From: Impatiens glandulifera
Taxonomy: Eukaryota; Streptophyta; Magnoliopsida; Ericales; Balsaminaceae
Length of the DNA: 64,000 bases
Assembly (NCBI RefSeq): GCF_907164915.1
Contig: NC_061868.1
Coordinates: 31,896,439 to 31,960,438, forward strand
Reading direction: 5' to 3'
A program made the translations under genes and the position numbers. Shown here one piece after another: positions 47,967-61,413 of this stretch. Numbering within the stretch: position 1 is the first letter of the stretch; each line of letters begins with the position of its first letter. The notes under the pieces are model-generated. The model ran no database searches. It saw only the letters and a program-made list of their open reading frames with translations, and was not told the DNA's origin.

Positions 47967-50900
47967 ATCACCATGATAAAAAAAATTGAACATTAAATCA
48001 TTTAAAAATTAAAACATAATTTCAAAGAAAATTAACCTCTAATTTAAAAATTATAACATATTTTGAAGAAAAGAAAACTATACTCTTTATTTTAATTTAT
48101 AATTTCATTTAATCACGAGCATAAAAATTCTCTCGTAGTTTATTGATTATTTGTAACAATTTAGTATAATCTTTTAATGAAATATAACTCTAAATTCAAG
48201 ACTCTTTTTATTTGACTTTCAATTTTAATAATAAATATATTGACACGAAAAATTCATAATATATTGCTATGATATGATAGACATAGTTTGTCTCTAATGA
48301 TAATTATGATGAAAAGATGTCACCATTATTTGTTGAAGTACCCTTGCAATCAAAATATTATTTTTTTAACATATTAAATTATTTGACTTTAATATATAAA
48401 TTTCTCTCTTAATTTGACTCAAAAAATAATAAAATTTATCTCTATTTTACCTCCTTATATATTTTTCTTTTTTTAAAACGAAACTTCACGTCATTATCTC
48501 TCACATTCTCTCTCAATTTTCCTTCTCTATCACTCCTTATGTATATATTTATTTCATCATTAGTTTTATATAAATATTTTTTCAATATTGTTTAACAAAT
48601 AAATTTTAGATTTTTTGAAAAAATAAAATTTATATATATTTTTTAATTTATTAAAAGATAAATATTTTAAAAACTAATATTATAAATTTTTTCTCTCCTA
48701 TAATATATAATAATAATAATAATGACCCCACCTGATTGGAAAAAATAAGTTAGGTTATATAACCCTTGGAAAAAATCATTGGTGTGAAGGTTTTGCGAAA
48801 AAAATTGAGGTTCGAGAAATTTCAACTTTACGTGTTAGAAATTTTCTTTTTAAAAAAAATATTATTTAAAAGTGTTTTAAATGATCCCGACAACTTTTGA
48901 AATTAATTAAAAATAATTAATTTCAGGGTTCAGTTTTAAATAATCTAAGATTTGGGTAATCAAATTACAATTTAATTTTTAGAAATTTGTTAGTTTAAAT
49001 TAATTAAACATAATTAATTAAAAAAATTATTTATTTTGAAATAGAGTAGCCAATTTTTTTTTAAAAAATCAATAAAAGTTGGTATACATGTACAAACGTA
49101 TTGTCTAAAGGTTTCTTTTAGCTCGTAGTTTGGTGATCCTCAGGAAAGGGCTTTCACACTTCATCTTCCGTACCCGTTTTTAAAATAGTTTCTACTTATA
49201 AAGTTGGCTTTTGAAAATTGGTTGTATAATGTTTGAGTTGTAACCAATTATTCTTACAGTCCTAGTCATGTTTTTAGGTTTTAACGTTATTTAAAATATT
49301 GAAATACTAATATTTAAATATTGGTACATATTGCAGATGATAACTAGAGAGTATTTTTAAATATTAACAAGCCTCGATCCTCAGGAACTCCAAATTCATT
49401 TTTTTAATTCATTTTTCAACTTGGAATATTTGATCCAAGGGTTTGGGTAGCTTCACAAAGCTTCCAAAAATATGTTGATCATCATCTCAAGGTACCAATC
49501 AACTTGGATGATGATCAAATCGTTTAAAACAATTTGTGATCAATATTTGAGTTTTTTATTTTAAAGTTGTTTTGAGAAGAAAGGAGTTACCCAATAGCTT
49601 TCTTATGTTTGATATATATGATTGGTACCAAAAGAAGAACATTGGCTATTCTTTTTGACCAAATCAAGAACTCAAAAATTTCAATTATTTTGAAAATTTT
49701 GATTTTGTCATGCTAGTTCTCCTTTAATTCCCCCAAACACTTAAATTTGGAATTTTTTGTTTTAAGTTAATTAATTGTCTCTAACATTTCCAAAAAGTTC
49801 ATAAATGATCCTAGGATCAATATTTAACTATAAAACACCATAAACAATAAGAATACAAACTTATACAATTTGAAATATAAAAATCTAAATTCAAACTGTA
49901 AATATTAATTAGAAGGTGATTGAAACTTTACCAAGGATTGGAGAACACTCCTTGATCTTTAAGGAAGATTTTGGGATGCTTAGATCCAAGCTTTAAGACT
50001 TAAAACAGAAAATTCGAAAAATCTGAAAGCTTTGAGTTTTAATGGCGGATTTTATGTATATCATGATTTGAAGGTGGAAATTGGATTGCTTGGCTTCGGA
50101 ATTATTTAGGGGGATTATTTATAGTTGCCCAAGGTCGGTTGTGAGTTTCAAGTGGATCGAATCAACCAAAATTCATGAATGGCGTTTTAGTTGTTCTTTA
50201 TCCAACTTGTAGATATGGGAACTAGTTGTGTCTATAGATGTATGGGAAATGATCACCGTGGTAGGGTGATTATTTTAGCCTTTAAATTAGCTGAAATGGT
50301 TTACTGTAGGTTGAGTTCAAAATTAGAAAATTAAAGACGGGTCTTTGATTTTATCTTTGCGGTATCACGATGAGGAAGATGACCGGAGGCCAAAACGACA
50401 TCGTTTTGTGCACGTCTGGCATTCTATCAACGTCTGGACATTCCATTAGCTATTGGGCTCCCAAGGCTAACATCTAGTTAGTTGACCTGGTGCCTCGCGT
50501 GTGTACGCGTCCTTCTACTACAACGAGCTATGCGGCCTGTTCCTGGGCGTTAGATGAGAATCTAGCGTCCATTCGATGGACGCGATTCTTGCTACAGCCG
50601 TTTCTCATAATTTCGACCACATTGGATCAAGAATTTAATTTTTTATTTAAAATCTTAAGGGTTTGTTTGAAATGTATTTTTCTTTCCCCTTTTGCCTTTA
50701 ATTTGATCTTTTTAAATATACAAAATATTAAAATAAATATTGAAAATATTTTACCAATTTTTTATATATATATTTTTAGGGTTAAATAAATAATATTGGG
50801 AGATAAAATGGATACCTTATTTCATCCAAAATTATTTATATTAATACCTAATTTTTCTAAAATTATTTTAAGATAAATGAGTATAACATTTATCCCAAAT

Positions 50901-50992
50901 AATTTTATTTTTATTATTTTAATCATTTTTCTTAATTAATTATACTTCAATTATTATAATAATTAGTCTAATTAATTATTTTAATTAGGTTT
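47967..50992. repeat. Block c, unit II'
   Basis: Duplicate of 12111-15135; also lacks the 0.74-kb CTCGGTC segment. No gene. Confidence 0.4.
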
Positions 50993-52994
50993 TATCATGG
51001 GATTAATTATTTTGATTTTATTTATTTAAAAATAAATTAAAATAATTTTTTTAATTTTTTTTAATTTGTATATAGATTTTTAGTAATTATACAAATATTA
51101 TTAGATAGAGGGGTAGATATATAACAAGACCAATCATATACAAACACATCAAGCCAAACGAACTTTAGCACACAATGGAGGAGTAACCATAGGATTTATG
51201 GTGCAATAGAGATGGGCTCACTAAATACAAAAAATTACATCCTCTTACCAAATGAAGCAAAATGTAAATTACATTATAATTTGTTTTGCACATTTTATTT
51301 GTTTTTAATTAATATTGTTCCTTTGGGATGGTTTGTTGTATGGGCTTTCCATTATAATATTGGTATGCAGTCTTTAAAATTGAATGTATTTTTTGGTAGC
51401 ATGTTGAAAAATATGAAGAATTGATTGTGGAAATTAAGATGGAAAATATAGAAAGAAAAAAATCAATTATTTGTAATTGTTGGCTTTCTAAAAGGACAAG
51501 AAATTATGCGGGTATAAAATGAATAAAATTATGGTAACATTTAAAAGTCGGAACACATTATCTGAATTTCAGTTTTACTAATTATTTTTTATGTTATTGT
51601 CAAACATTTAAAATATAGTTAATTTTTTATTATTATGTATGTACCATATGAAACCAAAATGTGTGACATTTTAAAATTAGTCCACTTTTCTTAAAACGAG
51701 AGTAGGTTATATTATAAAAGAGAGGATGTTATATAAAATTAAAGTAACTTACAAATTTTCATATATGTGTGTTTAGTTATTTCTTTGGGTTATATGTTTG
51801 TAATTGTTATGTTAACTATAATTGTATGAGTTTTATGATGCATGTATTTCAGTACATATTTCAACAATTGAGTGTAATGTTTTATGAAGTTTGATTTGGT
51901 CATTGATGCTAACATATTGTTGAGTAAATGTGATAAGTATAACATTTTATTAAAAGGTAAAAATAGTAGTAGAACTGTATGATAATTTAGTTGCAATATT
52001 CTATATTTTCATATTTGATTCTTTCAAAAAGCGCCCTTAGATTACATTGAATTGGAATGATATTAGAGTATGTATAAGCTGAAAGATGTATTATATTAGA
52101 TAGCGTGTTAATTTAAAATTAAATTTGATTTGATTTGATCTATTTTTTTATTAATTAATTATTTTTTATTTTGTGTTGTTATTAGTGTTAAATTGAAGGT
52201 AATATAAAGTTTTATAATTAATTTTGAATTTTATTTTATTTTATTGTAGTTTTGAGATTTGTTCTTACGTTGGTGATATGTGCTTGAATGGTCAAATTTT
52301 TATTCAGTCGCGTTGTTATAATTGATGCTTAAAGAAATCAATGCGATAATGGATTGTGTTAATATTATTATTAGTAGTTTGAAGAGTATAATTTGATGTA
52401 TAAGATTTATAAAATATGTTTTATCTTTCATGGAATTGTGTTTAAAGTTTAATTTGAATATATTTTATGATAATAAATGATTGATTATTCTATTTTGTTT
52501 TAGTTATATTTTGGTTGTATTTTTTTTATAATCAATGGTTTATTATATTTATTTGTTTTAGATATATATTTTGAATTTGTTTTTGTTTTATATTTAGTTT
52601 TATTATATATTATTTGAATATAATATAAAAAAATTATGAAAAAAATTAAAATTATAATATATTAAAAAATTAAATTTTGTGTAGATATCCCATAAATAAA
52701 TTGTGGTGAACAAATACTAGGAATGAATGTTGAAAATAATTAGAAAAAAATTATTATTATGAAAAAAATTTCTTCAAAATTTTTGGCACATAGTAAATGA
52801 ACTCTCTAAACAAATTTGCGAAAAAGTATTTATATGAAAAAAATATCGAAAGTTATATATTTGTCACAAATTGCGTTAGTAATTTCGTTGCAAATACACT
52901 TTCTCTTTAAAATGAACTCTCTAAATGCAAATGATAAGAATGATTCCAATATAAAAAATTAGTGGTGTTTGTCAAATTATGATAACTTCATATA

Positions 52995-53025
<31 letters not shown>
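50993..53025. repeat. Block d, unit II'
   Basis: Duplicate of 15136-17160. No gene. Confidence 0.5.
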
Positions 53026-53033
<8 letters not shown>

Positions 53034-53391
53034 CTCTATAAATTTATAATGTTGGACCGGGATATTTTATTAATTTAGCGAGATATAAATTAATAATTTA
53101 TTAATTTAAAGAGGTTTGATGTATTATCTTTAAATTCTCAAGTCCAATATACTAGTTACAATGTACTCTATATTAGTTAGAGATAAGAAATAAATTACAA
53201 AAAGCAAGTTCAAATGCACATTCTATGAATGTATGTTGGGTTAAATTAAACAAAGAAAAGAGAAAACTATTTAAGAAAGAAATAATTAATTAACGTAAAA
53301 GAATTTGCACAACATTATTTTGATGAGATGGTTTGAAAAAACAAGGTGGATTATCTATTTTGTGCAGACATAAATCTAAAGGATTATACTA

Positions 53392-53929
53392 CTTCAGACG
53401 TGGTCTGAAGTAGGCGTTTATAGACGTCTTGCTACTTTAGACAGAGTCTATAGTACGCGAGTAGACATCGTCTAACCTCCTTTAGACGTGGTCTAAAGGA
53501 AAGCATAGTTAGACGCGGTCTAAAGGAGAAATGAAGTTGGATGCGGTCTAACTCCTTTACACGTGGTCTAAAAGAGAAGCGTAGTTAGACGCGGTCTAAC
53601 TCCTTTAGACGTGGTCTAAAGGGAAGCGTAGTTAGACGCGGCCTAACTCCTTTAGAAGCGGTCTAAAGGAGAAGCGTAGTTAGACGCGGTCTAACTCCTT
53701 TAAATGTGGTCTAACTCCTTTAGACGTGGTCTAAAGGGAAGCATAGTTAGACGCAATCTAACTCCTTTAGACGTGATCTAAAAGAGAAGCGCAGTTAGAC
53801 GTCGTCTAACCTCCTTAGACGCGGTCTAAGGAAGAAGCGCAGTTAGACGTCGTCTAACCTTCTTAGACGCGGTCTAAAGAAGAAGCGGAGTTAGACATCA
53901 TCTAACTCCTTCTTAGACGCAGTCTGAAG
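53392..53929. repeat. Palindromic minisatellite in LTR (copy 5)
   Basis: Near-identical to copy 2, with one T restored in CTCCTTTAGACGTGG. Confidence 0.85.
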
Positions 53930-54233
53930 AAAAACGTATGATGCCTTGCTTTAACAGTCGTCTTAGGAAGCATCCGTCTAACTATGTATTCACTCAGTTC
54001 ATCTTTAGTTACCATTTTTAAAAGTCTGACAACTCAGCTCCAACAATGAATGAACAACTGCCACATATCTTTCGAGTACAAGACAATATATGAGGATATT
54101 CGGCGCACTATATGTCTGGTACGACCACGATTCCTATGCTTAGAGTCTGATGTACTCTAATACTATAGGCGGTCATTCAACGGACACATGCCACGTTTCC
54201 ACAAAGAAGATTCGACCGTTGGTGCAATTCAAG

Positions 54234-54241
54234 TATAAATA
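54234..54241 (+). promoter_or_regulatory. TATA box of LTR copy 5
   Basis: TATAAATA in the conserved context. Confidence 0.6.
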
Positions 54242-55056
54242 GAAGCCCAAGGACAACAGACGAATCTCTCCATCTCTTAGTTACTCGATTCACAAGTTAT
54301 CAAGTTGCTTAAACTCTCTCTTTGATTATCTAATCTCTAAAGCTCAAGAACAAATTACCCACTATCTAGATGTGATCATATTGTAAATCATAAACTCTCT
54401 TTTCTATGGGAAATCTCAGTGTTGTAAGTTGAACAGAGGTTGTTCTGTTTAATAGAGAGTTAGATAGAAGTGATAAGTAGGTGGTTGTTAAGTCTTGTGG
54501 TTTCTGACTAGGTTTGTGTAGTGTTCTACAGCGATCAAATTCTTCCATTGAATATCCTTCCGGTTGTAGAATAAGTGATGACGTAGGAGTTTTATCTCCG
54601 AACATCCATATAACTCCATGTGTTCTTTACTTTCTGTCGTTTACTTTTATCTGTCTGAAGCTTCAAATCCAACAAACAATTCCGCACTTGAATCTGTTTC
54701 AAGAGTTTGTGAAGATTTATGAATAATATAAATAGATTTAACTTCTAATAGAGTTAAAATCGAATTAAAGTGTGTAAGCTGTTAACAATAGTCAGACCCC
54801 AATCTCTATTGTCAACACCGATCCTAACAATGTACATTCACAAATTAATTGAATTTGTCAAGTTTATTATTTTTTAATAAATAAAAAGTTAGTTAATGGT
54901 ACCAAAAAGTTGGTACATGATACTAATAAGTTGATACATGATACCAACATAGTACATTAAATATGATTAAAAATTTATTAATATAAGATGTCCATTGAAA
55001 TTTTTTAAAATCACATTAACTATGACTCCTAAACTAAAAAGTGTTCAAAATTAACT

Positions 55057-55430
55057 ATGACTCATAAACTAAATTCTGGAGAAGACATTCGTGAGCTTGA
55101 GAACTTGATTACGGGTATGCATTATCGAAATAAAATGGATATGAATCACTTGCTACATTATCCTGGTGAAAATAATAAATGTTACGAGGTTCAAAGCATT
55201 GAAAAAATTGTGGCGGATACCATTTAAAATCCGGTCGATCACGAAGTTGAGAATGATTCAATAGTTTTAGAATCGGTCACTCGGAAAAGAAGCATTGCAA
55301 GCGGTAACAACTCTTCACAACTTTTTATTGCAATACAAGAAGACAATGCCCCAACTCTTAAGTGCAATGAGGAAATTTAAAGATGAACTTAATATAAATT
55401 TGAAGTTAAAAAAAGTGCCTATAAATTCAA
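55057..55430 (+). pseudogene. Pogo/Tigger-type transposase C-terminus, broken
   Basis: Duplicate of 19190-19616, with the same internal TAA and extra A. The shared lesions show they were present before the large duplication. Confidence 0.65.
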
Positions 55431-55652
55431 TTTTTACTAGACAATATTAGAATTTGGAATCTCTTAGTAATTATTAATTTATAATTTCGTTGGACCAATA
55501 TATATACACTCGGATTTCAAAAAGTTATTATCTTATTATTTGTTGGTTTGATGTCTAATTTTGTACTAGTCCCGAGTTAGGACTAGACAAATTATTAATT
55601 TTATTGAAGTTATTAATTTATCGAGTCTTAATTTATAGAGGTTTTACAGTAT

Positions 55653-56253
55653 AAATATATAATTAATTAATCAATGTTTTATTATAATTGTTTTAAAATA
55701 ATTAACTCACTAAGATAATTCAAACGATAATAGTGTCTTTAAAATAAAAGTCACGATTTGATTCTCACTTAATAAATCTTAAATTGAAGTGGATGTAAGG
55801 TTGTGAAGGATGATGCTAGTTTTCTACATTAAAAAATTAATTTAAGATCATTGTTTTTGTATAACTTTTTTTTTAATTATTAAATTATTTTTAAATATTT
55901 AGTGCTTGATTTTTTTATATTAATAAAAAATATCTACACTATAAATTTAATTAAGAGATTAAATATCACGAGTTTAATTCTCACTTAAAAATATTTTAAT
56001 GTAGAGTAAGGTCATGTTCATTACTAAGGATCGTATTAGCTTCTTAAATTAATAAATATTACATTATTTGCTAATTTTAAATTTTAACTCATAAATATGG
56101 AAGAGAGATTTAATTAATTATTTTAAATTTTGAAGTTAACGAGAAATTTATTTTAGATTTTTTATTAGTAAAACAAGGATCGTCTACGTCACACTTAACA
56201 TTGGCCAACAAAAGTGAGCCACGTAACTTTTGGTTTTGTAGAAAGAGATTTGG

Positions 56254-56288
<35 letters not shown>

Positions 56289-57545
56289 AGAGATTTTCCT
56301 AGGGTTTCGCAGTCGCCGCCTCATTCACCTATTGATCTACAGGCAGAGTTAATCTATCTTTTTCTATTTGACCATACCAATATCATTCCATAAATCGGAG
56401 AAGAACTAAGGAGTCGATGAATATCCACATTTGTCATAGGTCCTAGCATCTAGGGCTCCGCACCTAGTTGATCTTGGGATTGAAGAGGTAAGTTTCTGCT
56501 TTATGTAAATGTTTCTATGGTGGTTGGATCTAGTTTTGTGTTCAGGATAAGAGATACCTATAATATTGGTTTTCTTGATATTAGTTATCATTTTATGTTG
56601 ATTCATTAAGATGTTGAGTGTTTCTAAAGTTAATTAATTTTATAAGCATATCTTTTTTTATTTTTGATTGGTGTTGTTAGAGATCTTCATGTCATCATGC
56701 TACAAAAGAGATAATTGGATATAATTTCTGAGTAACTTGGTCCATTGTTACAAATGAGTTAATTGGTTAATTGAAGATGGATCTAGGGTTACTTGAATGT
56801 ATAATTGATGATTGATTACCTGGGGTCTTTGGCTACAAGAGGGTTAATTGAGTAATTGTATTTTTTTTTGTACAAAGGGTACGTGTTTATGGGGATAGAA
56901 ATGTCTACATAGTTACAAAAGAAATAATTGGATACAATTGCAAAAGAGTTAGTAGGTAAATATGTTACAAATAGGTTACTTGGTTAATTGAATTGATTAT
57001 CTAGGGTTGTTGGGCTATTATAGATCTTGATTATCTAGGGTTGCTTGGCTATTATAGATCTTGATTATATAGGGTCTTTGGCTATAGCAGGGTTAATTGA
57101 GTTACAAAAAGTGTACTTAGTTTTTTGTTAAAAAAAGGATATGCTTAAGTGAGTTACAAAGCGACTTCTTGTTATCATGGCTACAAAAGGGGTAATTTTA
57201 TACAATTACAAACGAAAGTTACCATATCAATTGGTTACAAAAGATTTGGATAATTGAATATAGAGAGTTACTTGGCTTGATTTTTTATTAGACAAGATCT
57301 TTGGCTACAAAAATTTAAGATTTAACACCTTCATGATCCATAGGGTTTGAAGTGCTTGGTTAATCTTTTGGAATATTTTTTATTTATTTATTTTCATTTT
57401 ATGTACATTTTATTATTATCAAAATAAATAAATAAAAGTTGTGTTTGAGTTACGGTATATCGTAAAAAATTATTTGAAACAAAATCCTATTTATAAAAAA
57501 AAAATTATTAATTTAAAGAAGATGAGTAAGGGCAATTTATAATAT
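55653..57545. repeat. Block f, unit II'
   Basis: Duplicate of 19784-21660: telo-box-like AGGGTTT at about 56301, donor-like GAAGAGGTAAGTTT, minisatellite at 56681-57320. The (TA)n before it is longer than in unit II. No gene. Confidence 0.45.
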
Positions 57546-58312
57546 TATGTTTATTAACCTACTTTTTTATTTTTGTTGAGAATAAATATGTTTCAAATTA
57601 TATTTATGTTATTACACAAGGTAATGTTTTCTATAGAATTATTAGAATATGTGAATATTTTGATTAATTATTTATAAAAACTTTTATTTTTAAAATTCAA
57701 TCAAATATGGGAAAAAAATATGAAAGATTTTTTTATTATACATTTCCCTATAGGGCTCTCTTTTATTTTAATAGAAATAATAATCACAAAAGGAATCACT
57801 TTTTTATGGTAATAAATCTTTTTTTTGTAATATTGATGAAATCTTATTGATATGAATTAATTAATTTATTAGTTAAATTTTTAATGAATTTATATATCCT
57901 CTTATTAATTAAAAGCATATATAAAATATATATTTCAATTTTAAATAAAAAAATGACATTTTAAAAGTAATTTTCTTCTAAAATGATTTCATGTTTAACG
58001 TTAAAAATCGATTGTATTGATGGAATGTAATTATTTAAAAATAAAAATATTGTGTTAAAACAATATTACTGTTATAATACAAAAGAAGAAATATTTTAAT
58101 TTTAAAAATTTAATTTTATAACATAATTATTTATTCAATTTAATACTATCATAATATAGAAATTTAGCTTTTATGGTAGTAAATTTGACACAATTAATTA
58201 CAAAATCTAAAAAATAAATTTTGAAGATTTGTTTAGCACATTAATTACAATGTATCTAAAGTGAGATTCTTTCAAACAAATTTTTATCAATTATTTTTTC
58301 ACTTAAAAAATC
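57546..58312. other. MADS upstream region, unit II'
   Basis: AT-rich, homologous to 38816-39675 without the 118-bp insertion. No other feature seen. Confidence 0.45.
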
Positions 58313-58320
58313 TATATAAG
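58313..58320 (+). promoter_or_regulatory. TATA box of the intact MADS gene
   Basis: TATATAAG about 80 bp upstream of the ATG, leaving room for a short leader. Conserved in all three copies. Confidence 0.65.
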
Positions 58321-58393
58321 GAGAGTTCTAGCCATAAAAAATCACAACACATTTGAAAAAAAAAATTCTTATCTAATCCCTTTTAGAAACACC

Positions 58394-59233
58394 ATGACTA
58401 AAAGCAACGGAACTAGAAAGAAAGTCAAGCTTTCTTATATTCTCAATCGCACTCTGAGAAAAGCTTCGTTCAAAAAGAGAAAAGCTTGTATTGTGAAGAA
58501 CTTAGATGAACTCACTACCCTATGCGGCGTTGAAGGTTGTACAATCATTTATAGTGAATTTGATTCACAACCTGATGTATGGCCATCTACAAATGAAGCA
58601 CGAAGAATAATTACCAAATACTTGGGTTTTCCGAAGATTGATCAAGTAAAACGAAGGGTCAACCAAGAGACTTTCACAAGGCAAAGGATCGAAAAGGTGC
58701 AAGAGAAACTGAAAAGACAACAAAGAGAGAACCGTCATAAAGAAATGACGTATATCATGTTTCAATCCATGATAAACCCACTAACAGCATTGTCAAATTT
58801 GAATGTGGAGGGTTTTGAGGACCTAACTAGGGTTGCCAGTCAATACTTAATGGAGGTTGAAAAGTTGATGGAGATTCGTCTTAGGGACTCCTCTTTTAAT
58901 CTTCCTCTTCCTCTTCCTCTTCCTCTTCCTCTTCCTCTTCCTCTTCCTCTTCCTCTTCCTCTTCCTCTTCCACCATTCATGGAGTTTTCGCCTCCCAACA
59001 TGGGATTTGAGCCCCATAGTATGAACTATCAACCTACCAACGTAATGTTTGAGCCTATAAATATAGATTATCAATATGCAGACATGGGATTCCAACCTCC
59101 TCCCAATACGGATTTTCAACAGACCAGCATGGGATTTCAGACTCTGCTCACTGATTTCCCACAAAATGACTTGCCTTACATGGATCCCAATGTGGGAATG
59201 CCCGACCCGAGCGACTTACCCCCATTTCCTTGA
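58394..59233 (+). CDS. Type I (M-gamma) MADS-box transcription factor, AGL80-like
   Basis: 279 aa, intronless, as is usual for type I MADS genes. The start MTKSNGTRKKVKLSYI is supported by the MADS domain following at once (residues about 7-65): RKASFKKRK, then LTTLCGVEGCTIIYSEF and QPDVWPS. These are the hallmarks of the M-gamma group that includes Arabidopsis AGL80. A charged, helix-prone stretch at about 88-115 (RQRIEKVQEKLKRQQREN) and EMTYIMFQSM (about 117-126) also follow AGL80, whose EMT.VMFQ motif is similar. Residues 170-193 are 12 Leu-Pro pairs encoded by a CTTCCT repeat; the C-terminus repeats MGFxP-like motifs and ends DLPPFP. Family members are nuclear DNA-binding factors that dimerise with M-alpha partners in the central cell and endosperm; that role here is inference. 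The only intact copy of three. Confidence 0.9.
   Translation: MTKSNGTRKKVKLSYILNRTLRKASFKKRKACIVKNLDELTTLCGVEGCTIIYSEFDSQPDVWPSTNEARRIITKYLGFPKIDQVKRRVNQETFTRQRIEKVQEKLKRQQRENRHKEMTYIMFQSMINPLTALSNLNVEGFEDLTRVASQYLMEVEKLMEIRLRDSSFNLPLPLPLPLPLPLPLPLPLPLPLPPFMEFSPPNMGFEPHSMNYQPTNVMFEPINIDYQYADMGFQPPPNTDFQQTSMGFQTLLTDFPQNDLPYMDPNVGMPDPSDLPPFP
58901..58972 (+). repeat. CTTCCT hexanucleotide repeat within the MADS coding region
   Basis: Encodes 12 Leu-Pro pairs (the last Pro is CCA). The copy at 40251-40334 encodes 14. The copy near 23030-23085 is shorter and carries frame-changing indels. Confidence 0.9.
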
Positions 59234-60895
59234 TAACTTCGACATGGGCCCACATGACCATTCATAGGGAATGTATTCTTTTATGTTTTTTTTCCTCTTA
59301 TATGTAACCTTTTTCCAGCTCAATCTCTTTCTTTAATATAATTTACTTTTGTTGAAGTTTTTTTATTATATATTTTTTATTCAATAATTTTTCAAAAATA
59401 ATATGTTCTCTTAATAACTAATAAAATTAATTATAATATATAATTAATAACATAATAAATTAAAATAATATTATATATAAATTATATAAAATATAGTACA
59501 GATACTTTTTTTTTTATATTTGAATACATATATATTACTAGTATTTATTATATTTTATAAATTTAATTTTTTATATTTATTAGATTAATTAATAATTTTA
59601 AAATTTCAATAAAAAATATAATAAGAATTTTAATTTTTAATTTTTTAATGTTTGACTTCATTATAATTAAATATTTTTATAATATATAAAACATTTAAAA
59701 CATAATATATATATATATAATTTTAAATTTATTAATTTAAATAAATTATCTAATATTTTAAATAAGAGTTAAAAGTAAGTATTTAATAAATTAATATTGA
59801 GAATTCTTTGAGCTTATTGAATCTAATAAAATTAAGTATTTTATATAAAATATATATATATAATTGTCAGTTAAATAAATAGTGAATTTGTAATGAGGAT
59901 CAAAAATTTCAAGTTAAAAAATATAAAGTTTGAAAGTAGTTAGAATTTCTCTAATAGACATTTATTGAGTAGTAAAAGATGTAGTAATACATTAATGATT
60001 AAATTTAAATATATATATTTTTATTAATCAAACTAGAATATTGTTAGTGAGATGTAGTGAGATGGTTTGACGTTAAAATATTATATTATATATGTTAAAA
60101 AAAATATAATGATAAAAAATTAAAAATTCGTTTAATTTTATAAATAAATAAAAAATGAATCCGATCGATCATTCTCTCAAACTTAAAAAAAACAAAAATT
60201 AAAGAATTTGATTGTCCTGGTAATTTTGAACTTTCAATGAGAGTAAGTTGATGGGAGATCATTGACAAAAATAATTATAAGTTAATTAAAATTTGTGTTT
60301 TTTATTTAAAATTAAATTAAAAAAAAAATAAAGTAAAAAAAATTAATTAATGAAATAAATCATTAAAAAATTAGTAACATGTGATAAAACTTATTTTAAA
60401 ATATTCAAATTTTAAAAAAATATTTAAATTACAAAATATGGTATATATATTAAAGAGCTCCAAAATGTTTGATGATTTTTATCAATATTAAAATCATCAT
60501 GATAAAAATAAAATTGAACATTAAATTATTTAAAAATTAAAACATACTTGAAAAGAAAATTAACCTCTAATTTAAAAATTATAAGAAATAAAACTATACT
60601 CTTATTTTTATTTAAAATTTCATTTAATCACGAGCAAATAAATTCTCTCATAATTTATTGATTAATGATGTAACAATTTAATATATTCTTTTAATGAAAG
60701 ACTCTTTCTATTTGACTTTCGATTTTAATAATATATATATATATATATAGACACAAAATATTCCTAATATATTGTTATGATATGATAGTAGACATAGTTT
60801 AAATGATTATGATGAAAAGATGTCACCATTATTTGTTGGATGCACCCTTTCAATCAAAAATTTTTTTTTTTAATATAATAAGTTATTAGAACTTA

Positions 60896-60928
<33 letters not shown>

Positions 60929-60931
60929 TAA
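59234..60931. other. AT-rich MADS 3' region, unit II'
   Basis: Homologous to 23344-25053 with frequent small differences. A 45-bp or so AT-rich segment near 59495-59540 has no counterpart in unit II. The left arm of the 23.9-kb palindrome is absent. Near 60440-60520 is the hAT-free paralogue of the hAT flanks. No gene. Confidence 0.5.
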
Positions 60932-61130
60932 AGTAATGATATATAGAGTACCTTATACAGCACATTCGCATAACACCTACCTCATCTAGAAAAAGAAAGA
61001 GAAAATATTTTTCTCTCTCTTGTATTTTTTTTAAGATATATATTTTCTCTTTCTTTATAAATGAGATAGGTGTTTTGCGAAAATAGGGTATAAGGTATAA
61101 GGGTACAAAGTGTTATATATATCATTACTC
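60932..61130. mobile_element. MITE family 1, diverged
   Basis: AAGTAATGATATATAGAGTA…TATATATCATTACTC; corresponds to 25054-25245. Confidence 0.65.
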
Positions 61131-61237
61131 ATATATATATATATATATAAAATAAAGTTTTCCTTCTTTAAAATTTATATATATTAATTTATCTCTTAAT
61201 TATTAATTTTTTAATTTTTTCTCATATATATAAATAA

Positions 61238-61410
61238 AGTAATGATATATAGAACACCTTATATAACATATTCGTATAACACCTACCTCATCTAAAAAAG
61301 AAAGAGAAAATATTTTTCTCTCTTGTATTTTTCTTTCTTCTAAATAAGGTAGGTGATTTACGAAGATACGGTATAAGGTATAAGGGTACAAAGTGTTGTA
61401 TATATCATTA

Positions 61411-61413
<3 letters not shown>
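61238..61413. mobile_element. MITE family 1, extra copy
   Basis: AAGTAATGATATATAGAACA…GTATATATCATTACTC. This and about 100 bp between the two MITEs (CTTTAAAATTTATATA…TCTCATATATA) repeat their neighbours, so the second MITE likely came from a local tandem duplication of about 300 bp absent from unit II. Confidence 0.65.

Larger units (their letters stand above)
53234..54829 (+). mobile_element. Solo Copia-type LTR, 1596 bp
   Basis: TGTTGGG…CCTAACA with ATGTA at 53229-53233 and 54830-54834. Same insertion as in units II and III. Confidence 0.8.
53026..55652 (+). mobile_element. Pogo/Lemi1-like element, unit II'
   Basis: Duplicate of 17161-19783 with both inverted ends, nested solo LTR and transposase remnant. 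Confidence 0.65.
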
